Assembly: GCF_016725325.1 (NCBI RefSeq)
Contig: NZ_CP068083.1
Coordinates: forward strand, 682,001-746,000
Direction: 5' to 3'
Origin: Sphingobacterium spiritivorum
Lineage (GTDB): Bacteria > Bacteroidota > Bacteroidia > Sphingobacteriales > Sphingobacteriaceae
DNA: 64,000 nt
A model generated the notes under the pieces. It was given only the letters and a program-made list of their open reading frames with translations. It searched no databases and was not told the DNA's origin. The position numbers and the translations under genes are program-made. Positions 1 to 8,170 of this stretch are shown here, piece after piece. Positions within the stretch are counted from its first letter, which is position 1. Each line of letters begins with the position of its first letter.

Positions 1-225
1 TGGGTAAATACTTTCAGCAATAATATCAACTATATCTACATCTGAGACAGCTTTGGGATATAGCTTTTGATTTAACCTGTTAGACAAATCAGAAGATATA
101 GTAACATTAAAATGTTCAGTTTTATATTCGTCTTCTGTTCTTTCTCCTTTTTTATTTTCTTCTGACGCTTTTGTATTACAACTTAAAATCAAGAGAAGGA
201 TGGGTATTAATCGGATATGTTTCAT
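1..225 (-). CDS. Lipoprotein, partial (C-terminus outside window)
   Basis: Reading leftward from an ATG at 225-223, the first 75 codons of a lipoprotein are visible. The N-terminus is a signal peptide of the kind MKHIRLIPILLLILSC, with the lipobox cysteine at residue 16, followed by a charged, Glu/Lys-rich linker and the start of a folded domain containing DLSNRL. The start codon shares one base with the stop of the upstream phospholipase D-like gene (TAATG), so the two are translationally coupled and probably act together in the envelope. I do not recognise the family; the DLSNRL stretch is faintly like a von Willebrand A-type beginning, but this is only a guess. Confidence 0.75.
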   Translation of the reverse strand, partial: MKHIRLIPILLLILSCNTKASEENKKGERTEDEYKTEHFNVTISSDLSNRLNQKLYPKAVSDVDIVDIIAESIYP

Positions 226-2228
226 TATTTAATTTTTACTCTTGTATCTAATGAATTTCTATTAATCTTATTGTTTTCCCAGTTTAATGCTACTTCTGTT
301 GCAAAAGCAGATTTTTCACTCGCTTTTATTATAGAGTATTCCTGATGCAGGAAATCATTCCATCCTTCTAAAAAGATGTTGATTCTATCTTTTAGCGCGT
401 CTAGAGAAACTGGGATATTATCATTCTCTACGTGACTTTTGTAGATATCAGTTGTTATTTCGATAACTTGCAATTTATTGTCTAGATCATTTTTTCTATG
501 CTCAAGCGCAATTATCTTTTTCATCGGTAAGTTTTCTAATTCTGCTTCGCTAATTTTAATCTGAGATTTTTTATAGATAGCTTCTTGTATTTTTAATTCG
601 ATATCAGAATTAATCAATAAGATTTCATTTTCAATTTTTGCAATATCATTTTTCAGATTTTGAATATTTATCTTATTTCGTTGCTCTGCTATATCAGGAT
701 TACGATCATCTGCCATTTTATGAAGCTTTTCAAAGCAAAACTTAAACAGTAATATACCGAATGCACCTAATATAAATACCAAATAAAAGTTAGTATCCGT
801 CCACAGATCACTCCATACCCAAGGCTTAGGATTAATTTCTGTTTGGGACTTTATATCATGAATTGATTGTGCTATTTTAATAGCAATAAAGCTATCAACC
901 AATATTAACCCTAGTCCATATGTTAGAATTTTTGCCCAAATTTTACTGGTCATTATTCTTTCCAAACTGGCAAATATTAATGGAATAAATACAAAGAGAC
1001 ACACAAATAAAAATGCCATGCTGCCGTGATCCCACGCCTTATTAAACGCATCAGGATTAAACACTTGCGGACTGACTGACTCGCTGGAACTTTTTAAAGC
1101 TTTTATTGCATCCTCTTCACTATAAAGTAGGATATAGGCTGCAGACGCATAAAATACGATCAGATATATGAACAATGCAACAGCGAATATACTTGTAGTG
1201 ATGAGTTCAAACCATTTAACCCCCGGTTTAACAAAGGCATTTAAGGATTCCCTGATGTGAGCTTCTAATACGGAAATTTTTTGATTTAGTGGTCTGAGTT
1301 TATTATCCTTTAAATCACTTACAGCAGATTCATTAATTAGAATTTCTGCTTTGAGATTCACAAGTTTATTACTTAAAGTCTCTTTTGTAACCTCCACTTC
1401 TGTTTCTATAGTTACAATCTGTGTATCATACCGTTCTTTTAGCTGACTTACAGATTTAACTTTTTGCTCATCAATTTTAGACAATAATCTACGTTTTTTG
1501 TCTTCAATAACATCTATATCGTTTATAAAGCCATTGTAAAGCGTATCTAAAGCTTTATCAAGGATATTATGATCTCCGTTATTCGCTAAAGAGCGGTCAA
1601 ATCCCTGCTTTCTTAAACTTTCACGATTGAATGAGCTAACCTCAGCCGCGATCATAGCATTCAGAATTTTTTCGTATTCTGATTTTACATTCAGATCTTC
1701 TCCTAGCTTCTTTACTTCTTTATTCAATACCTGGGGAGGAGAATCTTCAATCGGTGGCAGACCCGCTTGAATCGCTATTGCTTTCTCTTTTAAATTATTA
1801 AAATTTGTAATTAAGCTTTCTACTGTTTCATTATGATCTGTTGCAATAATGCTTTCATGATTATTCTTTCTTGCATTAACAGACCAGTTATAAGAGCCGT
1901 GTAATACGATTCTTCTATCAATGATACAGTACTTCTGATTCATTGTTCCGTAACCTGAATTTTTAATTTTGGTGACTGTAGCCCCCTTTGTTGTCAATAG
2001 TGAAAAGTCCAGTTTTTCATTTTCCTGATTATCTGCAATTATTAATTCGACATTTACGCCATCTGATAGTCTTGACAATAAAATATCAAAAAGTTCATCA
2101 TCTGTAAACCAAGCAGCTGCAATTAGAATTTCAGATTTTGCACGAGTAAGTTCAGATACTATTCGTATAAATATCTCTTTATTATTGTTCAATACTTGTT
2201 GATCAAGTGGTGGTGTTGTGGAGATCAT
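225..2228 (-). CDS. Membrane protein with degenerate phospholipase D domain and coiled coils
   Basis: 667 aa. Residues about 1-150 form a single PLD-like (PLDc_2) domain. The HxKxxxxD...GSxN signature reads NQK...D...GSYN at residues 97-114, so the catalytic His position is Asn while Lys99, Asp104 and Asn114 remain. A long coiled coil follows (about 200-330), then about four hydrophobic membrane segments (about 340-370, 405-455, 480-505) and a second coiled coil (about 515-600). It sits third in a leftward operon behind a restriction-like nuclease and is coupled to a lipoprotein. The combination suggests a membrane-anchored nucleic acid or lipid-binding protein, perhaps in defence. An active nuclease seems unlikely unless another residue replaces the His. 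Domain call is firm; function is inference. Confidence 0.85.
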   Translation of the reverse strand: MISTTPPLDQQVLNNNKEIFIRIVSELTRAKSEILIAAAWFTDDELFDILLSRLSDGVNVELIIADNQENEKLDFSLLTTKGATVTKIKNSGYGTMNQKYCIIDRRIVLHGSYNWSVNARKNNHESIIATDHNETVESLITNFNNLKEKAIAIQAGLPPIEDSPPQVLNKEVKKLGEDLNVKSEYEKILNAMIAAEVSSFNRESLRKQGFDRSLANNGDHNILDKALDTLYNGFINDIDVIEDKKRRLLSKIDEQKVKSVSQLKERYDTQIVTIETEVEVTKETLSNKLVNLKAEILINESAVSDLKDNKLRPLNQKISVLEAHIRESLNAFVKPGVKWFELITTSIFAVALFIYLIVFYASAAYILLYSEEDAIKALKSSSESVSPQVFNPDAFNKAWDHGSMAFLFVCLFVFIPLIFASLERIMTSKIWAKILTYGLGLILVDSFIAIKIAQSIHDIKSQTEINPKPWVWSDLWTDTNFYLVFILGAFGILLFKFCFEKLHKMADDRNPDIAEQRNKINIQNLKNDIAKIENEILLINSDIELKIQEAIYKKSQIKISEAELENLPMKKIIALEHRKNDLDNKLQVIEITTDIYKSHVENDNIPVSLDALKDRINIFLEGWNDFLHQEYSIIKASEKSAFATEVALNWENNKINRNSLDTRVKIK

Positions 2229-2276
2229 TAGTTTTGATTTAGGATTGAATAAATTGTAATCATAATAATAGGACTA

Positions 2277-3347
2277 TTAGTAATTATCCACTGTGAGGTG
2301 TAACTCAGACCGGTGATTATAGATTTCATCCAGATCAGTCAGTAACACTTTTTCTCCGGCATCTTTTCCGTTATGGAATAGCTCTAAGTATTTGTTTGAA
2401 GTGTTAAAATGAAATCTACAGATTGGCTTACGGTTATTGTTATCCAACAAGACGCCGAAATAAGACTGGGTATCACGGTGCGCAATTCTTTCGGAAGATA
2501 TCTTCTCCCGAAGAATAGCTTTTACAATCTGGAAAGCTTCCATTTCTTCGTCCGTAGTAACAACCTTTTCACTGTCTTTATTTTCATCAATGGAAATGGG
2601 ATTACTGTTGTCCTGTTTCTCGATTTTCTCATTGATATGCAAGGCAGACTTTAACCGGTCGCTGATGGATTCGTTGATAGAAACTGTCAACGCCTTTTTA
2701 GTATACTCCTTAAATACCGTCATACGGCTTGCCGTTAATGATTTGTCAAAAAAACGATTGACCAATAGCTTGACCATTTCATCGGACGGATTCTCAATTT
2801 CCTTTTCAAATTCTTTTCGAATAGCTTTGATGTATTTTAAGGCTTCTGCCGAATCCAGAATATTTTCGAGATTGTACTGATTCTTAGCAAAGCTTTCCAG
2901 AATTTTGATAGAACTGTCTTTCAGATCTTCGATATCAATGGTTAGAAAGGGTTTTTCATCCATAATATTCGGCTTCTCCAGATCGGTATAAAAATTATAC
3001 TTCAATCCATTGGTTAACACTCCAAATCGGGATTTGGAAACATGGTAGTAGCGATGCAACTGTGAGTTGTGGGCATCCGCACTTTCTTTCCAATGCTTGC
3101 ATTCTATGATGAGAATAGGCTCATCATTATTTCGGATTACATAATCTACTTTTTCACCTTTTTTGGTTCCGATATCACAGATAAACTCCGGTATTACTTC
3201 GGTAGGATTAAAGATATCATACCCCAATAGTTGAATAAAGGGTAATACAAAAGCATTCTTTGTAGCTTCTTCGGTATTGATCTGATCCTTCAGACCATTG
3301 ACCCGTTGGTGCAGTTGCTCCAGTTTGAGTTTAAGTTCCATATTCAT
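2277..3347 (-). CDS. Type I restriction HsdR N-terminal-like nuclease
   Basis: 356 aa, far shorter than a full HsdR. The N-terminal half matches the stand-alone HSDR_N nuclease domain: a PD-(D/E)XK core is seen as VDYVI followed by ILIIECKHW (residues about 68-85), giving the D...ExK metal site. No helicase motifs are present and no HsdM/HsdS partner lies nearby. The C-terminal third (about 270-356) is a separate small domain after an acidic linker. It is preceded by the YegP gene with a 4-nt gap and followed after 48 nt by the PLD-like gene, so all are probably one transcript. Such stand-alone proteins are common in Bacteroidota; a role in DNA restriction or defence is inferred, not shown. 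Confidence 0.85.
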   Translation of the reverse strand: MNMELKLKLEQLHQRVNGLKDQINTEEATKNAFVLPFIQLLGYDIFNPTEVIPEFICDIGTKKGEKVDYVIRNNDEPILIIECKHWKESADAHNSQLHRYYHVSKSRFGVLTNGLKYNFYTDLEKPNIMDEKPFLTIDIEDLKDSSIKILESFAKNQYNLENILDSAEALKYIKAIRKEFEKEIENPSDEMVKLLVNRFFDKSLTASRMTVFKEYTKKALTVSINESISDRLKSALHINEKIEKQDNSNPISIDENKDSEKVVTTDEEMEAFQIVKAILREKISSERIAHRDTQSYFGVLLDNNNRKPICRFHFNTSNKYLELFHNGKDAGEKVLLTDLDEIYNHRSELHLTVDNY

Positions 3348-3351
3348 CAGG

Positions 3352-3684
3352 TTAGATCGATTCGTCTATTATTTCGGCAGCTGGTGCATTTGTTTTCACG
3401 GATTCGATTCCATTGTCACGCCCGGCATTGTTGGCGTACATCTGACTGGTGCCTATAATCTCTCCGTTTCCGGCTTTGAGATTGAAATAGTATTTTCCGT
3501 TTTTAGCTTCTTTTCTGTCGTAACGATTGTCCAAAGGAGCATTGGTCTTTACAGATGCTATCCCATTCTGACAGGATGCTTTTGTCTTATAGCCTTCACT
3601 GGTGAGAATGACCTGCCCATTCGTCGCTTCGAGGTTAAACTGGTATTCTCCATTTGTTCTTGTTGTCAGTATAAATTTTCCCAT
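3352..3684 (-). CDS. YegP/DUF1508 family protein
   Basis: 110 aa made of two tandem copies of the DUF1508 repeat. Each copy runs FxLxAxNGxxIxxSExYxxKxxxxNGIxSVKxNAP (about residues 1-52 and 55-105); the second copy has TSQMYANNAGRDNGIESVKTNAP. The family is small, soluble and of unknown function, sometimes linked to stress. It opens a leftward operon with the nuclease and PLD-like genes, only 4 nt from the nuclease start. A perfect 18-bp dyad lies about 60 nt upstream and may be its operator. Confidence 0.88.
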   Translation of the reverse strand: MGKFILTTRTNGEYQFNLEATNGQVILTSEGYKTKASCQNGIASVKTNAPLDNRYDRKEAKNGKYYFNLKAGNGEIIGTSQMYANNAGRDNGIESVKTNAPAAEIIDESI

Positions 3685-3740
3685 TTTTGATTTTTTTAAT
3701 TATTTAACTCCTCAAAAGTAGATAGGGCGACGGGGCTTTA

Positions 3741-3758
3741 TTTACGGGAACCCGTAAA
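3741..3758. promoter_or_regulatory. 18-bp dyad upstream of the yegP operon
   Basis: TTTACGGG-AA-CCCGTAAA is a perfect inverted repeat with 8-bp arms, 57-75 nt upstream of the yegP start on the minus strand. There is no T-run on either side, so an operator is more likely than a terminator. The rest of the 325-bp gap to the response regulator holds nothing else I can support. Confidence 0.4.
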
Positions 3759-4009
3759 GCATAGAAGTATTTTAAAAATTTCTGACAGAGAGTTTTATAA
3801 CTATAAAAAGCAGACTATCCTTAAAAAGGGAAGGGAATAGAAACTATTCCCTTATATCCCCAAAACATCACAAAAAAAACAGTATAATACTGATAATAAA
3901 AACTTTACAGCTCCAAAAACAGTTTAGTTAAAGCAACAGAAATCCTGCTATTCCTTTTATCCGGAACAAATCTGTACTTGAAAATATAATTATGATTTAG
4001 ATCAGGAAC

Positions 4010-4675
4010 TTATATAATCCCGATGTCTTTACAGAAAGCGATGAGTTGCTCATTCTTTGTAAAGTCTAGAGATTCTTTCATATGATTAAGACGTTTCTCC
4101 ACGCTGCTTAGTCCGGAAGGTTTAATATTCCGCTGCTGCAGATGGAAGGGTATATCTTTTTGCATAACTCCCTGAGAGAGCAGGGAAATAATTGTGATAT
4201 CAAAATCAGCAAATTCGTAAGAATTTCGTTCTTTGACAATTGGCTTTAGATTAGGAGAACGGTATTTCCGGTTCTGATAGATGGCATTAATAGCTTCTTT
4301 CAGAAACTGAGCATCATTACGTGCCTTTCTGACATAGGCATCAATATTCAACTCTTCAAAAAGAGTATCGATTATCTGAGCCTTATCTTCTGCAGAAAAT
4401 ACGATGATTTTTAATGTGGGTTGTTCCTGTTTGACAGCTTTGATAAGATCATCACCATTAGGGAGCCGTTGCCGATATTGATCTTCCTCAAAAGAAAGAT
4501 CAGTTATGAGCAAATCATATGGCTGATCTGCTTTCAAAGCTTTTTCTATGCGGGTCAGGGCGTCATCACAGTAATACACATAGTCTGTATGTTGTATTCC
4601 GAGATCAGCCAGTGTTTTCCGTACTGAAATATTGGCACTTTCATGGTCCTCTGCAATTAATACTTTTCTAAACAT
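4010..4675 (-). CDS. Response regulator, NarL/LuxR-like
   Basis: 221 aa. Residues 1-125 are a receiver domain: the acidic pair is AEDHE (about 8-12), the phospho-acceptor Asp lies in LLITDLSFEE (about 59), the switch Thr/Ser in IVFSAED (about 95), and the Lys in AYVRKARND (about 119). The C-terminal 65 residues resemble a LuxR-type helix-turn-helix, with ISLLSQGVMQKDIPFHL and SSVEKRLNHMKESL. The gene starts 11 nt after the sensor kinase gene on the same strand, so the two form a cognate two-component pair. Target genes are not known; the secreted peptide gene upstream of the kinase is a candidate input or output. Confidence 0.88.
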   Translation of the reverse strand: MFRKVLIAEDHESANISVRKTLADLGIQHTDYVYYCDDALTRIEKALKADQPYDLLITDLSFEEDQYRQRLPNGDDLIKAVKQEQPTLKIIVFSAEDKAQIIDTLFEELNIDAYVRKARNDAQFLKEAINAIYQNRKYRSPNLKPIVKERNSYEFADFDITIISLLSQGVMQKDIPFHLQQRNIKPSGLSSVEKRLNHMKESLDFTKNEQLIAFCKDIGII

Positions 4676-4686
4676 CCTTTGTCAAT

Positions 4687-6345
4687 TTAAGATACAGGAA
4701 AAGAAAACTGTATTTTCAATCCTCTTTCCGTTTGAGTTTCAAAGTTAATTGCTCCCTGAATATTCTCAATACGGGTTCCCGTATTTTTCAAACCATTCTT
4801 AAATTGGAGAGTATCTTTTATGCCTATTCCATTATCAGAATAAGAGATTTGGATTCGATTATCACTCCTTTCGAATTTCACAGCAACATTACTGGCGCCA
4901 CTATGTTTTTTCATATTCACCATGAATTCCTGGAGAATATGTTCTATTTCATACTTAACCTTCGCATCCACTTTCTTCCACAGTTCCTCTGTATTTCCGA
5001 TCAATACAACCTTGACGTGATCTGTAGCAAAAGATCTTAACAGAGCAGCTATTTTTTCATGGAAATTCTGGTGTTCAAATTCAATTTTTTCATAGGATAT
5101 GTCTCTGGATTTTTCATACATATCTTCCAGTTTATCCAGTACATTCTCCCGGTTTAAATCTTCCTGATTCTCGATCTCGGTCATCACCCGATACAATCCG
5201 TTCGCTACTACATCATGTACCTTTTTTGAAGTTCGCAACTGATTCTCCCGGATAGCAGTTTCAGCTTTCAACTCCAGACGTTGCTTTCGTTTTCTATACA
5301 AGATTATGCCAATAACTGAACCTGATAAAGTAACAAAAATTAGACTGACAAGCTGGAATCTTTTCTTGGTATTATCCTGTTGCAGTTTCAGGTTATCTGT
5401 CTTATGTTTTTCAGTTTCGTACCGTATTAATGCAAACTGATTTTTTGCTGCATTGCGGGCTGTCTGTACACTATCATCTAGTGTCTGATAGATTTCAAAA
5501 TAATGTTTTGATATAGTGGAAGGACTGAGCTTAATCAGTTTTTGCAAGGCTTCCAATTGATCATTAGCACTTTTTATTTCCTTAGCTACGGTATACATAC
5601 GGTTTGCAAAGAACAGAGCCGAGTCAGGAATCCTTGTATGATAATAATCAGAAAGATGTGCATAGCTTGAATTCTGCCCCCAAAGATCTTTTTCTTCCAC
5701 ACGGATAGCTAACGCTTTAAAAAGCTCAGGTCTGGCATCATAATTTGAATTTTGAAGCCATTTTGTATAGGAAATATTAGTTAGTGCACGAGCATATTCA
5801 ATTTTATTTTTACTTGCTCCTGCCAGAATATGCTGATACAATTTTAATGACTCAGTATAGTTACCAATTTCCTGATAAATCTTTGCCATATTGTTCAGAT
5901 AAACACGTGTATTCAAAGAATCTTCAGAAAATTTAACCGCCAATTCATAAAACCTTAAAGAGTTACTATAGTCTTTTAGATTATATGTGGCAACTCCAAG
6001 ATTATTATAGTTAGAGCCGAGATAATATTGGTGTTTTTTTATATTTTCATTTAAATATTTAATTGCTTCTAAGGATGTTTCTTGTCCACCGAAAAAGTCA
6101 CCTTGCTCTGTTAGCGTGATTGCATTATTTATCAAACATTTACCCGCTCCCAAACTATCATTTACAGCCAAGAATAGTTCTTTTGCTTTATCAAAATAAA
6201 TAAAAGCGCTGTCTAGTTTGTTTATTTCAACAAATTCAAATGCTTTATCAAAATAAGGGTTAACAACCACTTTTTCGTCATCATCTGCTTCTTTGCTACA
6301 GGATAAAAAAGATATAAACAACAAGTATAAAAAAAGAGGTCTCAA
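4687..6345 (-). CDS. TPR-containing lipoprotein sensor histidine kinase
   Basis: 552 aa. It starts at a TTG codon with a lipoprotein-type signal (LSCS, Cys16), followed by about five tetratricopeptide repeats (residues 25-290), a coiled stretch, one transmembrane helix (about 327-347), and a cytoplasmic kinase. The dimerisation/phosphoacceptor region is HisKA_3-like, with KKVHDVVANGLYRVM carrying the His; the ATPase has EFMVNMKKHS (N box), DNGIGI (G1) and GTRIENIQG. This is the Bacteroidota TPR-kinase architecture in which the periplasmic TPR senses an unknown ligand. It pairs with the response regulator directly downstream. A strong terminator 27 nt before the start separates it from the upstream peptide gene, so it needs its own promoter or read-through. 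Confidence 0.87.
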   Translation of the reverse strand: MRPLFLYLLFISFLSCSKEADDDEKVVVNPYFDKAFEFVEINKLDSAFIYFDKAKELFLAVNDSLGAGKCLINNAITLTEQGDFFGGQETSLEAIKYLNENIKKHQYYLGSNYNNLGVATYNLKDYSNSLRFYELAVKFSEDSLNTRVYLNNMAKIYQEIGNYTESLKLYQHILAGASKNKIEYARALTNISYTKWLQNSNYDARPELFKALAIRVEEKDLWGQNSSYAHLSDYYHTRIPDSALFFANRMYTVAKEIKSANDQLEALQKLIKLSPSTISKHYFEIYQTLDDSVQTARNAAKNQFALIRYETEKHKTDNLKLQQDNTKKRFQLVSLIFVTLSGSVIGIILYRKRKQRLELKAETAIRENQLRTSKKVHDVVANGLYRVMTEIENQEDLNRENVLDKLEDMYEKSRDISYEKIEFEHQNFHEKIAALLRSFATDHVKVVLIGNTEELWKKVDAKVKYEIEHILQEFMVNMKKHSGASNVAVKFERSDNRIQISYSDNGIGIKDTLQFKNGLKNTGTRIENIQGAINFETQTERGLKIQFSFPVS

Positions 6346-6371
6346 GACAAGTATAATTTCCTCTAAATTAC

Positions 6372-6409
6372 AAAAAAAAATAAACCAAAGAGTATATCCC
6401 TTTGGTTTA
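6372..6409 (-). terminator. Rho-independent terminator after the 55-codon peptide gene
   Basis: Arms TAAACCAAAG and CTTTGGTTTA (6381-6390 and 6400-6409, 10 bp, 9-nt loop). On the minus strand they are followed by nine T at 6380-6372, a textbook intrinsic terminator pointing toward the kinase gene. Confidence 0.8.
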
Positions 6410-6509
6410 TTAGTGTTGCATGAAGTATTCTTTTATAGCACACTCTTGTCTTCAAAGTAATATCAGAAATCTGATATTCTAAATCTAATTGAGAAAATGT
6501 TCTAAAGGA

Positions 6510-6535
6510 AGTAGGGCGGTCACCCCTGCCCTACT
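6510..6535. terminator. GC-rich hairpin 3' of the small peptide gene
   Basis: Arms AGTAGGGC and GCCCTACT (8 bp, 10-nt loop), starting 9 nt beyond the peptide stop on the minus strand. The T-run is better on the plus strand (CTTTTCT), so it may work both ways or serve as mRNA 3' protection. Confidence 0.5.
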
Positions 6536-6543
6536 TTTCTATT

Positions 6544-6711
6544 CTATTTAGGACGAACCTGCCCCGTGTCACCTCCAGTATCTCCGTCATCCGGTGTATC
6601 TGGATCATTAGTATTGTTATAGGTTGTCGCCGCACCGTTATTATTGTGAGTTGTAGGTGTGCCTGAAGGAGATATAAGTCCTAATAATAAAGCAATAAAA
6701 AATGATAACAT
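6544..6711 (-). CDS. Small secreted Asp/Thr/Gly-rich peptide, 55 aa
   Basis: ATG at 6711-6709, TAG at 6546-6544, 55 codons. The N-terminus is a short hydrophobic signal (LSFFIALLLGLIS), followed by a low-complexity tail rich in Asn, Thr, Asp and Gly, including DPDTPDDGDTGGDTG. No homolog comes to mind. It is bounded by two hairpins downstream, including a strong terminator, which supports it being a discrete transcript. It lies upstream of, and in the same direction as, a TPR-type sensor kinase, so it could be a secreted signal or a structural peptide; that link is speculation. The acidic DxDxDG-like tail may bind calcium. Confidence 0.55.
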   Translation of the reverse strand: MLSFFIALLLGLISPSGTPTTHNNNGAATTYNNTNDPDTPDDGDTGGDTGQVRPK

Positions 6712-6787
6712 AAGTCAAAAATTTTAAAAGTGAAATACTCTGTAGTTCACCGCGAAACCGATCGCGGCGATTGCTACACGTTGTAAA

Positions 6788-6879
6788 TCAGAAGGCCTTC
6801 TGAAATTTTTGGGAAGTGGGTGAGATTCAAACACGGAAGCGGGTAACTGCTTCCCAAACCGGCTACTAACCTCCGTGTT
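6788..6879. repeat. Structured intergenic block with perfect palindromes
   Basis: Contains a loopless 16-bp palindrome TCAGAAGG/CCTTCTGA (6788-6803) and an 8-bp stem AACACGGA/TCCGTGTT (6830-6837, 6872-6879) enclosing a competing GGAAGC...GCTTCC hairpin. On the minus strand the segment TTTGAATC resembles a tRNA T-loop, but no full cloverleaf can be drawn. It fills part of the 379-bp gap before the gene at 7091. Degenerate tRNA or a structured RNA are both possible. Confidence 0.35.
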
Positions 6880-6986
6880 ATCTTCTCTTTTTTGAAATCA
6901 GTTTTGTATCTTTATTCAGCTATTGAAGCTGAGCTTGATCTGATTGCTGAAACAAAATTATTGACGTAAACACCTAAAAAATAAAT

Positions 6987-7062
6987 AATTCCGCTAATTC
7001 GGATGGGATTCCGATAATTCCGACAGAATTCCGGAAAACCGTAAAAATTCCGGAAATTCCGG
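6987..7062 (+). repeat. Cluster of seven ATTCCG-type motifs upstream of gene 7091
   Basis: Within 76 bp there are about seven copies of AATTCCG or its variants (ATTCCGC, ATTCGGA, ATTCCGA, AATTCCGA, three AATTCCGG), two of them forming TTCCGGAA palindromes. The spacing is irregular, about 8-16 bp. The cluster ends about 28 bp before the start codon at 7091. A multi-site operator or a slippage-born array are both possible. Confidence 0.5.
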
Positions 7063-7090
7063 TGTATTTTTATTCCTAAATTTTTGAAAA

Positions 7091-8086
7091 ATGTTTATTG
7101 ATTATCAAGAAATAATAATTGACAGGTATAAGGAGATAAAAGAAAAAGGTGATCTTCCGAATAATTTAGTTCATCTTACTCCGGCAAACTTGAGAAACGA
7201 ATGTCTTAATGTTTGTGAGCATAGATTTATTGAAAATGAGGATATCTTAAGCTCATTTTTTGGTTCATCAATAAGTCAGGAAGCTTATTATAAACTTATT
7301 TGGCAAATAAATATTGAACGTTTCCAGCCTCTTATTAATTTCTTAAATAACAGAACGCAAAAGACAGATACTAAAAACATTGAGCTCCTTGCCTGGCTAA
7401 TTGATTTCACTCCCAGACCGTACAGTAAATGGAAAATAGAAAGCAGATCAAATAACCGTGAGAATACTACAGATAGGACTGAAACTCCAATCGATTCAAT
7501 ACTTCTGGAATTAACCCCTTCAAATCAAAATGAAAGCGAAAGGATTTCAGATAATAATGAAATAGAAGATTCCGAAGAAAAAACAAATTATCAGTCTGAA
7601 ATAGACCCTACAAAAGAAGAAAATGAACAGATCCCTGACACTATAGCAACATCTTCTTCATCAAACATTCCGAAAACAACTTTCTTTACTCCTCCTAAGA
7701 AAACATGGTTTAAACGAAATATTAAGCAAACAGCATTGAGTCTTGTGGCAGCAACAACATTATGCGGAGGTACATATATGGTCGCATACAATGGAAGTCA
7801 GGGTTGCATGTACTGGACGGGTGACCACTACAAATCCATTCCCTGTCAGGAAAAAGTGGAGGGTGCAACAGTATTGGCTTTAGATTCTGCAAAACTGCTC
7901 AACTTTAAAAAAATAAATGTTCCCGATACCTTGACAATAAGTTCTCTGAACACGCTCTGGTATACTAAAATAACCGTGGATAGTGCAGAGTTCTATACGA
8001 GCAGCGGATTTCACCCGCTATTTCCGGAGAAAAGATTAAAACCGGTAACTCTATATATTCTGAATAAATATGTACTGAATAAATAA
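7091..8086 (+). CDS. Hypothetical single-pass membrane protein, 331 aa
   Basis: Residues 1-125 form a soluble, helix-rich domain ending in a conserved-looking ELLAWLIDFTPRPYSKW stretch. A charged low-complexity linker (about 125-205) leads to one transmembrane segment (about 217-235, LSLVAATTLCGGTYMVAY) and a C-terminal domain of about 95 residues with Cys pairs (GCMYWTGDHY and IPCQEK), probably extracytoplasmic. The layout suggests a cytoplasmic domain linked to a periplasmic one, as in anti-sigma-like or signalling proteins. I do not recognise the family. The start is preceded by the ATTCCG cluster and the stop is followed by a strong terminator. Confidence 0.75.
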   Translation: MFIDYQEIIIDRYKEIKEKGDLPNNLVHLTPANLRNECLNVCEHRFIENEDILSSFFGSSISQEAYYKLIWQINIERFQPLINFLNNRTQKTDTKNIELLAWLIDFTPRPYSKWKIESRSNNRENTTDRTETPIDSILLELTPSNQNESERISDNNEIEDSEEKTNYQSEIDPTKEENEQIPDTIATSSSSNIPKTTFFTPPKKTWFKRNIKQTALSLVAATTLCGGTYMVAYNGSQGCMYWTGDHYKSIPCQEKVEGATVLALDSAKLLNFKKINVPDTLTISSLNTLWYTKITVDSAEFYTSSGFHPLFPEKRLKPVTLYILNKYVLNK

Positions 8087-8100
8087 ACAGGGTAAGAACA

Positions 8101-8145
8101 AAAAAAGGGAGCTGTTAAAATAAATTTTAATAGCTCCCTTTTTAT
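8101..8145. terminator. Bidirectional terminator between convergent genes
   Basis: Long hairpin GGGAGCTGTTAAAAT/ATTTTAATAGCTCCC (8107-8121, 8124-8138, one G-T pair) flanked by A6 on the left and T5 on the right. It ends both the rightward gene 7091-8086 and the leftward GNAT gene. Confidence 0.85.
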
Positions 8146-8170
8146 TGTAAGATAGCAACAGTTTGTTATT

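Noticed and set aside
2277..3347. Type I restriction system
   Set aside because: Only the nuclease-like N-terminal domain is present; no helicase, HsdM or HsdS genes occur in the window.
3298..3690. 130-aa open frame on the plus strand over the yegP gene
   Set aside because: It is the reverse-strand shadow of the two DUF1508 repeats, which explain the sequence fully; no start context or homology.
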